DNA from: Gammaproteobacteria bacterium
Lineage (GTDB): Bacteria; Pseudomonadota; Gammaproteobacteria; Pseudomonadales; Pseudohongiellaceae
DNA: 64,000 bases
Reading direction: 5' to 3'
NCBI GenBank assembly: GCA_002706685.1
Contig: PALV01000011.1
Span: 1 to 64,000, forward strand
This document shows, piece by piece, positions 8,113 through 16,408 of the stretch. Position 1 is the first letter of the stretch. Each line of letters starts with the position of its first letter. Under the pieces are notes generated by a model. That model was not told the DNA's origin. It was given only the letters and a program-made list of their open reading frames with translations, and did not search any database. The translations under genes were made by a program, and so were the position numbers.

Positions 8113-8862
8113 TTACTTATTAGCTGCTTTTACAAACCAATCCGGAAAGTCCAAATCTTCTTTCTCATATATCTCTGCAGGGACACTCTGCCAGAAGGAC
8201 ACGATGGCATCCGAAAACTCCTGCAACTGTTTGTCAGTCACTAATAAATGTGAATCATCTATATGATCCAGGTATGAATATCCACTACCAATATTGCTTA
8301 GAGGGTGGGAAAAATACTCTCGATAGCGATGCTTCAGTTCGTTCAGTGAGTTGCCTTCCCCGTGCTTGTATACGTTGACAACCACGCGACAGGCGTCTAG
8401 CTTGGAGAAATAGCATTGGCTTTTAATCTCCCAACCAAGCCCCTCCAAGAAATTTATCAATTTACCGATGTCCACCGTCCAAATTTTGCTAGATACAGCG
8501 TCCCCACGGCACCAACGACTAATATCACCAACTAACCATTTACGAAAACGCTTGTCCCATTCATGATACATCCCAGCGACGACACTCAATTGTGTCCTTG
8601 TGCGCATAGCGTTGAGGAGCTCATAGAACTCAAGACCTGCGTCGTGAGCTGACTCAAGGAATGATGCTTCGTCGTGTCTGTCAGGGTCAAAGCGGTGACC
8701 ATTTTTTTCGAGCCACTCAGCCGAAGCTCTGTTTGCCTCAGACTCAATATCATCAAACTGAGAGAGTAGCCGCTGTCTCGCCTGATCAACGTAGAAACGG
8801 TGCTCCGCTATTAGAGACTGTCGGAAAGGTTCGTACATTTGAAACAGAGAGTATTGTCTCAT
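8113..8862 (-). CDS. Helical protein with an N-x3-KHG motif, translationally coupled to the methyltransferase
   Basis: A 249-aa protein, helical and acidic, with ACRVVVNVYKHGEGNSL at about residues 155-171. The R-x3-N-x3-H arrangement resembles the active-site helix of HEPN RNases, although the R to H distance (seven residues between) is longer than the standard R-x4-6-H. The start codon overlaps the methyltransferase stop by one base (TGATG), implying coupled translation. A role as toxin, effector or assembly subunit is inference from position and motif only. Confidence 0.6.
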   Translation of the reverse strand: MRQYSLFQMYEPFRQSLIAEHRFYVDQARQRLLSQFDDIESEANRASAEWLEKNGHRFDPDRHDEASFLESAHDAGLEFYELLNAMRTRTQLSVVAGMYHEWDKRFRKWLVGDISRWCRGDAVSSKIWTVDIGKLINFLEGLGWEIKSQCYFSKLDACRVVVNVYKHGEGNSLNELKHRYREYFSHPLSNIGSGYSYLDHIDDSHLLVTDKQLQEFSDAIVSFWQSVPAEIYEKEDLDFPDWFVKAANK

Positions 8863-11639
8863 CACGATACTTTAGGGCCTGGCTTAGTATTCGCGGCAAC
8901 GGCCTCCGTCTTTTTGGCATAAAGCTCAAATAACTTTTCCAATCGTTCGGTGTCGTTCTTGAAGCGACGGCCGATGTAAATACGCTCCAGAACCTCGTCA
9001 TTCTGCTCGTGGGCGCGGCATAAATCGGCGGGCATTTTTTCAGGATCGTAAAGGTCCGCAATGGTGGCCGGGAAATGTGTTTCTCGTGCCAACAGTATAT
9101 TTTCGGCGCAGCGGTTGAGGTCTGCTTTATTCTTCTCAGTTAGGGTTGGTACAGGGAATGTGTTCCAGCCAAGAGTATTTGAGTAGCGAAAATCGGTTTT
9201 GAGCTTTCCACATACCGTTCCTACCCATACTAGATGTAGCCTAGACGTAATAACGGCTAGAGCCCATAGAGGTGCATTGTAAACAGCAAAAGCGAGGTTC
9301 GATATTATGTTTCCTCTAGGTAATATCCCACATGGTAATACGGGACGCCTTTCAGATGATGCACTAGGGATAATGACGGTAATGTCGCATTCTTGATGAG
9401 GTCTGTAGACAAATTGATATGGATTGCATGCCTGCTCTACAGTCTCTTTTCTATCACTCTCTAGGCGAAATTTTCTAACGGCCTCGATTTTTTCTAAAAT
9501 AGTTGGGTTGCTTGCGGCTTTTGCCTCATCACTAGGATTGATCCAAAGGCACCATCTCTGGATTCCGTTAATGTATTCCCTTGAACCAAGGTAATGATAT
9601 ATAAATCTTCCACATTCAGAATCAGCTGTTAAGATCTTTTCCTTCTCAGCCCCTGATACTACTAGGTTTCCTCCGTCAATCGGTTGATTCCCAAAAGTCA
9701 TTTTAGGCAAATCAGAGATCGCTCTAGATGATTTCTCTACCTGAATGTTTTTCCCTGACACTAAGTATGCGTTAATGTTTTCCGATTCCTTAGCTATCAA
9801 TTCGCCGCTCTCTCCAACAGAGAAAAGGAGTCGAGGTCTAGTTATCGAGTTTGATATACCGATAATTGCCACAGTGACGCCAGCATTATGACTGGCCAAA
9901 TTAGCCCACTTAAACGACGTGTGAGCGAAGGCAATTTCGTGACCAGTCGCAAAAATCATTGGCCACAAAAGTGCTACCTGCCTTCCTTGGCAAATTGAAT
10001 TTGTTGCCACAAATGCCGTAGCTGCATTCGTTCTAGTCCCATAGTCAGCAGCCTTCATGAACCATCCAGCAACATAATCCAAGGATTTCCACCCATTGAG
10101 GCGTCGTTCGAAAATAGCTTTGAGGTCTGCCTTTTGATCTTGAGATTGCCCTTGGCTACCTAAATAGGGAGGATTTCCGCATATATAGGTCTCCCCCCCT
10201 TCATTCTCAAAGTCAATCTGAGCTTGGTTGAGTGGTGACTGAAACAGGTCGTCCGCATGTAGCTTGACGCCGGTCCCCGTTGGAGGGCAAATGCTCAACC
10301 AGTTGAGGCGAAGAGCATTTCCGCAGGTAATCCAGTTCTGCGAATCCAAAGGCAGGAATTCCGCTAGCGCCAACTTTTTCCCGCGATACAGCAGGTCACA
10401 CTGGTACTCTGCAATTATCAAAGCAAGCCGAGCGATCTCTGCTGAAAAGTCCCGCAGCTCGATGCCTCGGAAATTGGTCAGTGGAATATCAGTTGGGCGG
10501 CTTGCTTCGCCGCGGCGCTGATTGATCTCAGCCTCTATTGCTCGCATCTGTTTATAGGCGATTACCAAAAAATTCCCCGACCCGCAGGCAGGGTCGAATA
10601 CACGAATCTTAGCCATGCGATTACGTAGGTTCAGCAGCTTGCGGGAGTTTTCGCCTGCCTCTTCCAGCTTCTGTCGAAGGTCATCTAGGAATAGTGGGTT
10701 CAGCACTTTCAGGATGTTGGGCACGCTGGTGTAGTGCATGCCCAAGGCGCCACGCTCATCGTCGTCCGCGACGGCCTGGATCATAGAGCCGAAAATATCC
10801 GGATTGATCTGAGTCCAGTCCAGGTTACCAATGTGTAGTAAGTAGGAGCGGGCTATCTTGCTGAAACGAGGGGCCTCGACGCTGCCGGAAAAGAGCCCCC
10901 CATTTACGTAGGGGAATTTGTCAGCCCAGCGCGGGATACCAGCCTCGGCGTGTTTTTCGCGCCGAGTGTTCATGGCACGGAAAATCGTGCTGATCACCTC
11001 ATGGGTATTGGCCGAATCGCGGTCACTCATTTGAGAGACTGTGTCTGTAAATAGGCCGCTACCAGCAAAAATATCGGTATCTTCCGCGAAGAAGCAGAAA
11101 ATCAGTCTAGCCATGAAGTGGTTCATTTCATGGCGCAGTTCTTCGGTACCCCAGTCTGGGTTATCTCTCAATAGCTCCACGTACAGCCGGTTAAGGCGGC
11201 TGGTTGCTCGAATATCAAAAGAGCTGTCTCGAAGCTGCTTGACCGTGGTAATGCCGGCCAATGGCAGGAAGAAGCCGAAATGGTCTGGAAAGGCCTCATA
11301 AGCGCAGGCGACAGTCTCACCGGTATCCAGGTCCTCTGCCTCAAAGGCCGCGCCATCAGTAGCCAGGATGTAGCGTGCCTTACCCTTTTTGGTCGCCGGG
11401 CTTCCCCGAAGTGCCGTCAGTGATTGGGCCACTTCACCGGCCTTAGCCACAACCATGTGGATATTGTTGGTCTGCAACACTCCGCCCAGGTCGGATTTGT
11501 TCGATGCGCCGGTTCGCAGCCTTTTGATCGTCGTGGGTTTGTTGCCGAAGGCCTCCAGAAAGGCATAAGGAAACTCATCCCGGTCAAAGGGCTGTAGAGC
11601 CAGTTCGGATATCGCGGCTTCGATTTCTACTGCGTTCAT
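8862..11639 (-). CDS. MmeI-like class I N6-adenine DNA methyltransferase
   Basis: A 925-aa enzyme expected to transfer a methyl group from SAM to adenine N6 in a host recognition site. Motif I is VFDPACGSGNF (about residue 350) and motif IV is CGNPPYLG (about 488). The N-terminal 300 residues (FPYAFLEAFGNKPTTIKRLR near 24-43, FAEDTDIF near 180, YVNGGLFSG near 246) match the helical front half of MmeI/PglX-type proteins; a PD-(D/E)xK nuclease is not evident there. The C-terminal third should hold the target-recognition domain. The start lacks a strong ribosome-binding site. The next four or five genes follow on the same strand, so it probably protects self DNA while the helicase and GIY-YIG protein restrict. 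Confidence 0.88.
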   Translation of the reverse strand: MNAVEIEAAISELALQPFDRDEFPYAFLEAFGNKPTTIKRLRTGASNKSDLGGVLQTNNIHMVVAKAGEVAQSLTALRGSPATKKGKARYILATDGAAFEAEDLDTGETVACAYEAFPDHFGFFLPLAGITTVKQLRDSSFDIRATSRLNRLYVELLRDNPDWGTEELRHEMNHFMARLIFCFFAEDTDIFAGSGLFTDTVSQMSDRDSANTHEVISTIFRAMNTRREKHAEAGIPRWADKFPYVNGGLFSGSVEAPRFSKIARSYLLHIGNLDWTQINPDIFGSMIQAVADDDERGALGMHYTSVPNILKVLNPLFLDDLRQKLEEAGENSRKLLNLRNRMAKIRVFDPACGSGNFLVIAYKQMRAIEAEINQRRGEASRPTDIPLTNFRGIELRDFSAEIARLALIIAEYQCDLLYRGKKLALAEFLPLDSQNWITCGNALRLNWLSICPPTGTGVKLHADDLFQSPLNQAQIDFENEGGETYICGNPPYLGSQGQSQDQKADLKAIFERRLNGWKSLDYVAGWFMKAADYGTRTNAATAFVATNSICQGRQVALLWPMIFATGHEIAFAHTSFKWANLASHNAGVTVAIIGISNSITRPRLLFSVGESGELIAKESENINAYLVSGKNIQVEKSSRAISDLPKMTFGNQPIDGGNLVVSGAEKEKILTADSECGRFIYHYLGSREYINGIQRWCLWINPSDEAKAASNPTILEKIEAVRKFRLESDRKETVEQACNPYQFVYRPHQECDITVIIPSASSERRPVLPCGILPRGNIISNLAFAVYNAPLWALAVITSRLHLVWVGTVCGKLKTDFRYSNTLGWNTFPVPTLTEKNKADLNRCAENILLARETHFPATIADLYDPEKMPADLCRAHEQNDEVLERIYIGRRFKNDTERLEKLFELYAKKTEAVAANTKPGPKVS

Positions 11640-11729
11640 GCGGTGCCATTGTTATGGGCCGCCAGTCAGACGGCGAACTTTTATGTTTTAGTCGCACAGT
11701 ATAACGCGTACAGACCTGTTCCGGGGTAG

Positions 11730-11951
11730 TCAGTGTGACTTCCCATTGCACCACATTAGTAGGTCGGATAGCAGCCAAAGGGTTCGGCCACCGACCCGCC
11801 GGCAGTCAGGCACCTTGCCGGCTTTATCCAGTCGCCACCAGGTGCTACGGCTGATGCCAGTGATCTGGCGTCGCTCCGATTCTTGGACAAGGCGCTCTTG
11901 CTCACCGTACAAATGAAGGATGTCTTTTGGGGTTGTGATACTGGTTTTCAT
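11730..11951 (-). CDS. AlpA-family small DNA-binding regulator
   Basis: A 73-aa protein with a MerR/excisionase-type helix-turn-helix: ERRQITGISRSTWWRLDKAGKVPDCRR at about 26-52 matches the AlpA pattern of recognition helix, Trp-Arg and a basic wing. AlpA proteins regulate prophage and island integrase or excision genes. GGAA lies 7 nt before the ATG. It follows the xis-like gene by 16 nt. Confidence 0.8.
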   Translation of the reverse strand: MKTSITTPKDILHLYGEQERLVQESERRQITGISRSTWWRLDKAGKVPDCRRVGGRTLWLLSDLLMWCNGKSH

Positions 11952-11967
11952 CAAAATTCCTTATATT

Positions 11968-12198
11968 TCAGAAGTCGTTGCGTTTGGTGAGCCACAGATC
12001 TATCTCGCTGCGCTTGAAATACAACATTTTCCCGCGAGGCTTGAAAAACGGCACTTGCCGTTTGCTGGTCAGTTGGTACAGGTATTTCAGTGAAACACCA
12101 ATGTACTCAGCGCATTCCCTGGCGGTCAGCACTGGTTTGCTAGCCAGGCGCATGCTCGCGACCAGACTTGTGACCTCATTGTGTTCGTTAATGTCCAT
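11968..12198 (-). CDS. Excisionase-type helix-turn-helix protein (HTH_17)
   Basis: A 76-aa protein ending in an excisionase-like domain: LTARECAEYIGVSLKYLYQL, then VPFFKPRGKMLYFKRSEIDLWL (about 28-72). Small proteins of this type bend DNA at attachment sites or act as island regulators. The ATG at 12198 has AGGGG about 6 nt upstream; a longer frame (to 12402) overlaps the DUF927 gene and is rejected. The 9-bp repeats at 12238-12263 lie directly upstream and may be its operator. Confidence 0.8.
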   Translation of the reverse strand: MDINEHNEVTSLVASMRLASKPVLTARECAEYIGVSLKYLYQLTSKRQVPFFKPRGKMLYFKRSEIDLWLTKRNDF

Positions 12199-12237
12199 AT
12201 TTACCCCTTTTGTGCTGTTTGTTTCCGTTATGATTTG

Positions 12238-12263
12238 GTGGGAAAAGTGGGAAAAGTGGGAAA
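12238..12263 (+). repeat. Three 9-bp repeats (GTGGGAAAA), iteron- or operator-like
   Basis: GTGGGAAAA occurs at 12238-12246 and 12247-12255, and GTGGGAAA at 12256-12263, in perfect tandem. The same array in opposite orientation lies at 16354-16380. This copy sits between the DUF927 stop and the xis-like start. Candidates are binding sites for the xis/AlpA proteins or replication iterons. Confidence 0.8.
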
Positions 12264-12265
12264 GT

Positions 12266-13936
12266 TCAGCTGTCATAGAAACCCATGCTTTGGAGGTCGA
12301 TACAAAGCTTGTTCGCGTCGATGGCGAACATGCGCTGAGATTTGTCGTCGACAGTGACCTTAAACGTCCCACGTCTATGCTCGTTGGTATACAGCCAACC
12401 ATGTCGTTCGAGCAGATTCAGTTCTGACCGAAACTGCTTGGACAGGCCAAGATCCGCTTTAAATTTTTCAGGGTGCACGCAGAGTAGTTCTAAGTTTCCG
12501 TGATTATGGAAAAATGCCGCACTGCCGTGATGGTTGCGACTACGCGCAATTGCCTGCCATTTACGAACTGAGGATGAGAGTCGAGAGAATATATTCGCAT
12601 GCTCCAAATCCTGAGAGTGGCCTCGGTGCGCAAGCCAATCGTCGAAAATGGACTTAACACTCTTAATTGAATCAGCTGCTGTCCACGGTACCAGTGATCT
12701 GTCAGCTGCTAGTGCCAGTGCTGTAGCAATCAGGGCGAATCGCCGAATGCTTCGCCTGACTTGCGATCCTGTCTCCGGTTGGGTCCATGCCTCAGCAATT
12801 TCGGTTATCCGTGCGGCTATATTTGACTCTACGGAATTGTCGATGGTGATTGCTGTTAGCCAGGCGGGGAATAGTGTGCCGTAATGCTGACTGCTAACCT
12901 GCAGCAGGTGGTCTGCAAATTCTGACGCGCTCGAGAAACCGTGTAACTCATCGAACGCTCCGAATCGACGATGACATGGTATTTCCAGGAACCGTACCAT
13001 CTGCCCCGCTTTAGCATCGCGCCCAATGTTATACAGCGACTCAGCAATACCGATCTCACCATTTGACAGAACCAGAGTGCGCCAATGTTGATTGCCGGCG
13101 AATTTGCCTTCAATCGTAGCTCTAAGTTTAGAGATGCCATTGCAGATCTGGTAGGTTGCTAGGTCGACGTCCTCCGAGCGCGCCATTCCGATCTCGTCTA
13201 GGGGTAACATCATGTCATTGTGGATGCTGGCGACAGCAGCTAATCCGTTTGCAGTGGCAGCCCAACTTCTTTGGAACGTACGATCAGAATAGACCGATGT
13301 AGCCAGCCTGAGCACGGTCGTTTTTCCTGTGGAGGACCCACCGACTATATGCGCCCCGCCCGATTCTATGCCTGACGCCCGGAGCAGTGGCGCCGCGAGC
13401 GCAACACCAACTGCGAACTGCAACATTGGATTGCCACGACACAGTTTACCAATTGAAGTTTGCCAGTCTTCTACGCAACCCCGACGTAGCAATGATGCTG
13501 TTATTCCCTGTTGAACGTGAATGGGCGAGGGCAGCTCCTTGCCATTACCAATCGACCAAGTCGGTGACACGAAAACATCATCGTGCCAGCCTGTAATCTC
13601 AGTTACTAACGCTGCCGGCGCACTGGTAATTTTTCTGCTCAGGTATTGCTGTAAGCCGCGTATTGGAGATCGATCCGTACTGATCAGCAGACCTTGGTCG
13701 AGCATTTCGGCGACTGCAACTATAAAAGCGTCTGTTAGCAAATGACGCGCCTTGCAAATGTAGCGAACAGTTTTGTCGTCCATGGTGTTCCACTCAAGTA
13801 GCACCCCGAAGCCGCTCTGTAGATCCGGATGGCGTACGCGCGCGACAACACGGACAACACTACATGCCCATTTTGACGTCTTGGCCCCATTTTTTTCTTC
13901 GATAAGATAAAGTCCGTCTTTTTTTTCGACTAACAT
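12266..13936 (-). CDS. DUF927-domain ATPase of the mobile element
   Basis: A 556-aa P-loop protein. Walker A is GGSSTGKTT (about 199-207), followed by the family signature of Trp-Ala-Ala-Thr-Ala-Asn-Gly-Leu and an acidic Walker B (LPLDEIG, about 246). DUF927 proteins are encoded on integrative elements and prophages and are thought to be replication or DNA-processing helicase-like ATPases, often replacing a D5-type primase. No N-terminal primase domain is seen here. GGAG stands about 10 nt before the start. Confidence 0.82.
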   Translation of the reverse strand: MLVEKKDGLYLIEEKNGAKTSKWACSVVRVVARVRHPDLQSGFGVLLEWNTMDDKTVRYICKARHLLTDAFIVAVAEMLDQGLLISTDRSPIRGLQQYLSRKITSAPAALVTEITGWHDDVFVSPTWSIGNGKELPSPIHVQQGITASLLRRGCVEDWQTSIGKLCRGNPMLQFAVGVALAAPLLRASGIESGGAHIVGGSSTGKTTVLRLATSVYSDRTFQRSWAATANGLAAVASIHNDMMLPLDEIGMARSEDVDLATYQICNGISKLRATIEGKFAGNQHWRTLVLSNGEIGIAESLYNIGRDAKAGQMVRFLEIPCHRRFGAFDELHGFSSASEFADHLLQVSSQHYGTLFPAWLTAITIDNSVESNIAARITEIAEAWTQPETGSQVRRSIRRFALIATALALAADRSLVPWTAADSIKSVKSIFDDWLAHRGHSQDLEHANIFSRLSSSVRKWQAIARSRNHHGSAAFFHNHGNLELLCVHPEKFKADLGLSKQFRSELNLLERHGWLYTNEHRRGTFKVTVDDKSQRMFAIDANKLCIDLQSMGFYDS

Positions 13937-13988
13937 TCGAATGTTGCTCCGTCAATCTGAGTCATCTATTTCTACAAGGACAGGTCAG

Positions 13989-14426
13989 TCAATATGCCGA
14001 AATGCAGACCGCCAATCGATGTCCTCGAGTCAGGAGTCCGCGGCACTCTAGGACGCCGAAAAATCCCTCCCAGTCCGTGCCCAAAATTTCGACTCCGTCC
14101 GTGGATGCGACGTGCGCGTCAAACAGGAAATCACAAAAATGGACGTCGGTAACACCGAGGTAGATTCTCAGACGCCGTGTGATTTCCTCAACGCTGTTGT
14201 CAGATACAAGGTAGTGCTCGTCGTCGATAACCTGAGCACTGTATCCGTCGGTTAGGATGTCTATCCCCGCGAGGGCCATTGACCTGAGCTCCGAGATCAT
14301 ATGTGAATAGTTGACTTCATTAGACTCCTGACATTCCGAATCGTCTCGTAGCGTGGACAGGCTGTCCTGCATCCGATCTTTGAACGATTGTGCTAGAGCT
14401 GCGAGTTCGGTGCTATTTGTTTGCAT
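13989..14426 (-). CDS. Hypothetical island protein, 145 aa
   Basis: An acidic protein with no recognised domain; the N-terminus (about 1-60) is helical and the rest mixed. The start has a strong AGGAGA 6 nt upstream and overlaps the preceding gene by 14 nt, so it is probably translated from the same message as the integrase-like genes upstream. Function unknown. Confidence 0.65.
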   Translation of the reverse strand: MQTNSTELAALAQSFKDRMQDSLSTLRDDSECQESNEVNYSHMISELRSMALAGIDILTDGYSAQVIDDEHYLVSDNSVEEITRRLRIYLGVTDVHFCDFLFDAHVASTDGVEILGTDWEGFFGVLECRGLLTRGHRLAVCISAY

Positions 14427-14742
14427 AGATCTTCTCCTGATTGTTGTTTGACTCTTGTGGTGGTTTTGGTGGTAACGTTGGCCGGTTCAGCCAGATCCAT
14501 AAAATTCGGGTTGCATAGTAGTAGTCGCGCACTGTGGACGGAGCTAGATCAGTTCGCTTCGCGTAGAATCGAACAACATGAGCTTTGCCAACTTGGTGAG
14601 GTGAAGTGATACCCTCATCAACCGCGATGCATAGCAACATTGATAGAATTCGGCGTGTTGTCGCACGACGGGACTTTTTACCGCCATGTCGCACATAGGT
14701 GTAAGACTGCTCGCGTACCCACTGTCGAATCCTATGGCTCAC
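14413..14742 (-). CDS. Small protein resembling an integrase core-binding (SAM-like) domain
   Basis: A 109-aa basic protein. Residues about 45-90 (ITSPHQVGKAHVVRFY, then LAPSTVRDYYYATRILWIWL) resemble the helical N-terminal DNA-binding domain of tyrosine recombinases; no catalytic domain follows. It starts with GTG 6 nt after AAGGAG, 16 nt downstream of the Integrase_1 gene. It could be a stand-alone accessory factor for recombination or a shortened recombinase. Confidence 0.65.
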   Translation of the reverse strand: MSHRIRQWVREQSYTYVRHGGKKSRRATTRRILSMLLCIAVDEGITSPHQVGKAHVVRFYAKRTDLAPSTVRDYYYATRILWIWLNRPTLPPKPPQESNNNQEKIYANK

Positions 14743-14758
14743 AATGGACTCCTTCTAG

Positions 14759-15694
14759 TCATCCCAGGTAGTTGTTAGTGATGCTAAATCTTGAGTGTCC
14801 GAGCTCCCTTGAAACCTTCTCTCTGGCGCGACGATCCCGTTTGCTAGCCTCGTCGACAGAGACACCAAGCTTATCTGACAGGTAGGCGATATGGGCATTG
14901 CCACGGCTGACTCCTGAAACGACTGGACAATCTGCACCGACGATTTCGCGATAACGGCGCTGTGCATACCAGTGTCGCTCGCCATGGAATCGAATGCCCG
15001 CGCGTCGCGCCTCTATATAGGCGAACTCCCGAAATTGCCGATAAGACATCTCCGCCGGAATCATGCTACGGCCACGTTGCACCTGGGCCGCGTCGCGCAG
15101 CGCCTGCATTTGTCGTTCATTGGTGATAGGTACGATTCGATCCAACCCCCCTTTGGTGCCATCTACCACCTCGATTTCGGCATCGCTCTGTGCCTGCCGT
15201 AGAGCGAGTATGGCATGCAATTTTGCCGATTCCTCGAACCGCAAACCGAGCTCCCGCTGCAGACAGATCATTGCGGCAATGGGTTGCGGCAATTCCTGAA
15301 GCGCGTTTTCGTGCTCACTGTCAGAAATTGCCTTGTTGGTTTCGGCTATAGAATGTCGGCGAGGAATCAGTGCCTCGTGCACTGCAGAGACGTAGCAATA
15401 ACGGTCGCCACGAATGATTTCCATAACTCGGTTGACTGCTGACAGGTAATTCTGAGCAGTGGCGGGCGACATCGCACCCGATTGACACTGCTCATAGAGG
15501 TGTACACCGTAGCGTTGGACCATAGAGCGATCAATTTCGTGTAACGACGCATAGCCAATTTCCTGCTCTAGAAAATCGCAGAATCGGCGCCATCTGTATG
15601 CCATAGTCGCGATGGATGAGAAACTCAACATCGCGCTGGTCAATGCGAATTTTCCGGATTTCCGAATATCCCTCGATCCAAAATTGTTAGCCAT
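14759..15694 (-). CDS. Integrase_1-type tyrosine recombinase
   Basis: A 311-aa protein with a core-binding domain (about 25-110) and a catalytic domain: ELGLRFEES carries the first Arg (about 153), FHGERHWYAQRRY the His/Arg-type box (about 232-244), and ELGHSRFSITNNYLG the C-terminal His and the Tyr nucleophile near the end. The pattern fits the 'integrase domain-containing protein' family common on proteobacterial islands, distinct from the P4-type integrase at the island end. GGAG lies 7 nt before the ATG. Confidence 0.8.
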   Translation of the reverse strand: MANNFGSRDIRKSGKFALTSAMLSFSSIATMAYRWRRFCDFLEQEIGYASLHEIDRSMVQRYGVHLYEQCQSGAMSPATAQNYLSAVNRVMEIIRGDRYCYVSAVHEALIPRRHSIAETNKAISDSEHENALQELPQPIAAMICLQRELGLRFEESAKLHAILALRQAQSDAEIEVVDGTKGGLDRIVPITNERQMQALRDAAQVQRGRSMIPAEMSYRQFREFAYIEARRAGIRFHGERHWYAQRRYREIVGADCPVVSGVSRGNAHIAYLSDKLGVSVDEASKRDRRAREKVSRELGHSRFSITNNYLG

Positions 15695-15886
15695 GTTTTA
15701 CTCCGAGTTTCAAAAGGTTCCAGGCCGGTTCGCATAAATATTGTTGAGTGTTGCGCGTTTTTTCATCAGCTACGCGTGCTGAGGCCTGTGTTATGCAGAG
15801 GCTGTCTGCGACAGCGGCACAGTCTGGTGCCGACAGAATGTATTTTGATTCCAGGGGCTATAGGGCGAACGATCCGTACAGCGGAC

Positions 15887-15901
15887 ATCTGCGGGGCAGA
15901 T
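15887..15901. repeat. Perfect 6-bp hairpin
   Basis: ATCTGC (15887-15892) and GCAGAT (15896-15901) flank a GGG loop. It is the first of several dyads in the gene-free region and could be a protein-binding palindrome. Confidence 0.6.
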
Positions 15902-15929
15902 AGCCGTAGTTTCGGCGCAGGGGAATCGG

Positions 15930-15978
15930 GATAGGAAGGAGTTTTCGTTTAATTTCGTTGAACGAAAAATTTCCTATC
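15930..15978. repeat. 49-bp nested inverted repeat
   Basis: Outer arms GATAGGAA (15930-15937) and TTCCTATC (15971-15978) are perfect; inner arms TTTTCGTT (15942-15949) and AACGAAAA (15961-15968) are also perfect. The 3' half holds a further palindrome, TTTCGTTGAACGAAA (15953-15967). The two arm pairs can form one long cruciform or offer alternative sites to a dimeric protein. Confidence 0.75.
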
Positions 15979-15990
15979 TGATTGAAAGAG

Positions 15991-16011
15991 ATCTGAAAAA
16001 ATCAGATTTTT
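15991..16011 (+). terminator. AT-rich hairpin with T run, weak terminator candidate
   Basis: ATCTGA (15991-15996), five A, TCAGAT (16002-16007), then TTTT. The stem is weak. It also pairs with ATCTGATT at 15976-15983, so it may be part of the larger dyad cluster, not a terminator. Confidence 0.35.
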
Positions 16012-16353
16012 AGAGAGCGTCTCTGTGTAAAGACGTTTTCGAATCGCAAAAAAATGACATCAGTCACGCCTGGCTGGGCGCCTGAGTTAGTCAAATAGGT
16101 TCGCTATTAGGATCGAGAATTAGTATTCACATGCGCGTAAAAACTCGATGCGCATAATCGTGGCGTTACTAAATAATCTCTTATATGGAGGGCAACAAAT
16201 TTGTGAAATTTGATTGCGGATTAAAATGCTATTTTAGGCTAGCTACCTGATGTACGCGCAATTGCGGGCCATGTGTAATTACTATGCCAACGGCGCAAAT
16301 GGTCTGTCAACCATTTTTTTCACTAGTTGCCAATTTGTTTCGTTATACGATTC

Positions 16354-16380
16354 TTTTCCCACTTTTCCCACTTTTCCCAC
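16354..16380 (-). repeat. Three perfect 9-bp repeats (GTGGGAAAA on the minus strand)
   Basis: TTTTCCCAC three times in tandem at 16354-16362, 16363-16371 and 16372-16380, 28 nt after the integrase stop. It is the inverted counterpart of the array at 12238-12263. Both arrays are preceded on the plus strand by a similar TTTGTTTC(C)GTTAT stretch. Confidence 0.85.
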
Positions 16381-16408
16381 TGCGATTGCCCGGTCAATTC
16401 CAGCCAGG

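Larger units (their letters stand above)
15695..16408. other. 714-bp gene-free region with stacked dyads and 9-bp repeats
   Basis: No credible gene is seen here. It holds a perfect 15-bp hairpin (15887-15901), a 49-bp nested inverted repeat (15930-15978), an AT-rich hairpin with a T run (15991-16011), and three TTTTCCCAC repeats (16354-16380). It lies between the two recombinase genes and is AT-rich from about 16100 on. It is a candidate origin, transfer origin or recombination/regulatory site of the island. Confidence 0.6.

Noticed and set aside
2522..11639. DISARM or BREX considered for the methyltransferase-helicase set
   Set aside because: No DUF1998 protein, PLD nuclease, PglZ or BrxC/L proteins were seen; the helicase is shorter than DrmA.
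12238..12263. Short repeats considered as a CRISPR remnant
   Set aside because: The unit is 9 bp without spacers, and no cas gene is present.
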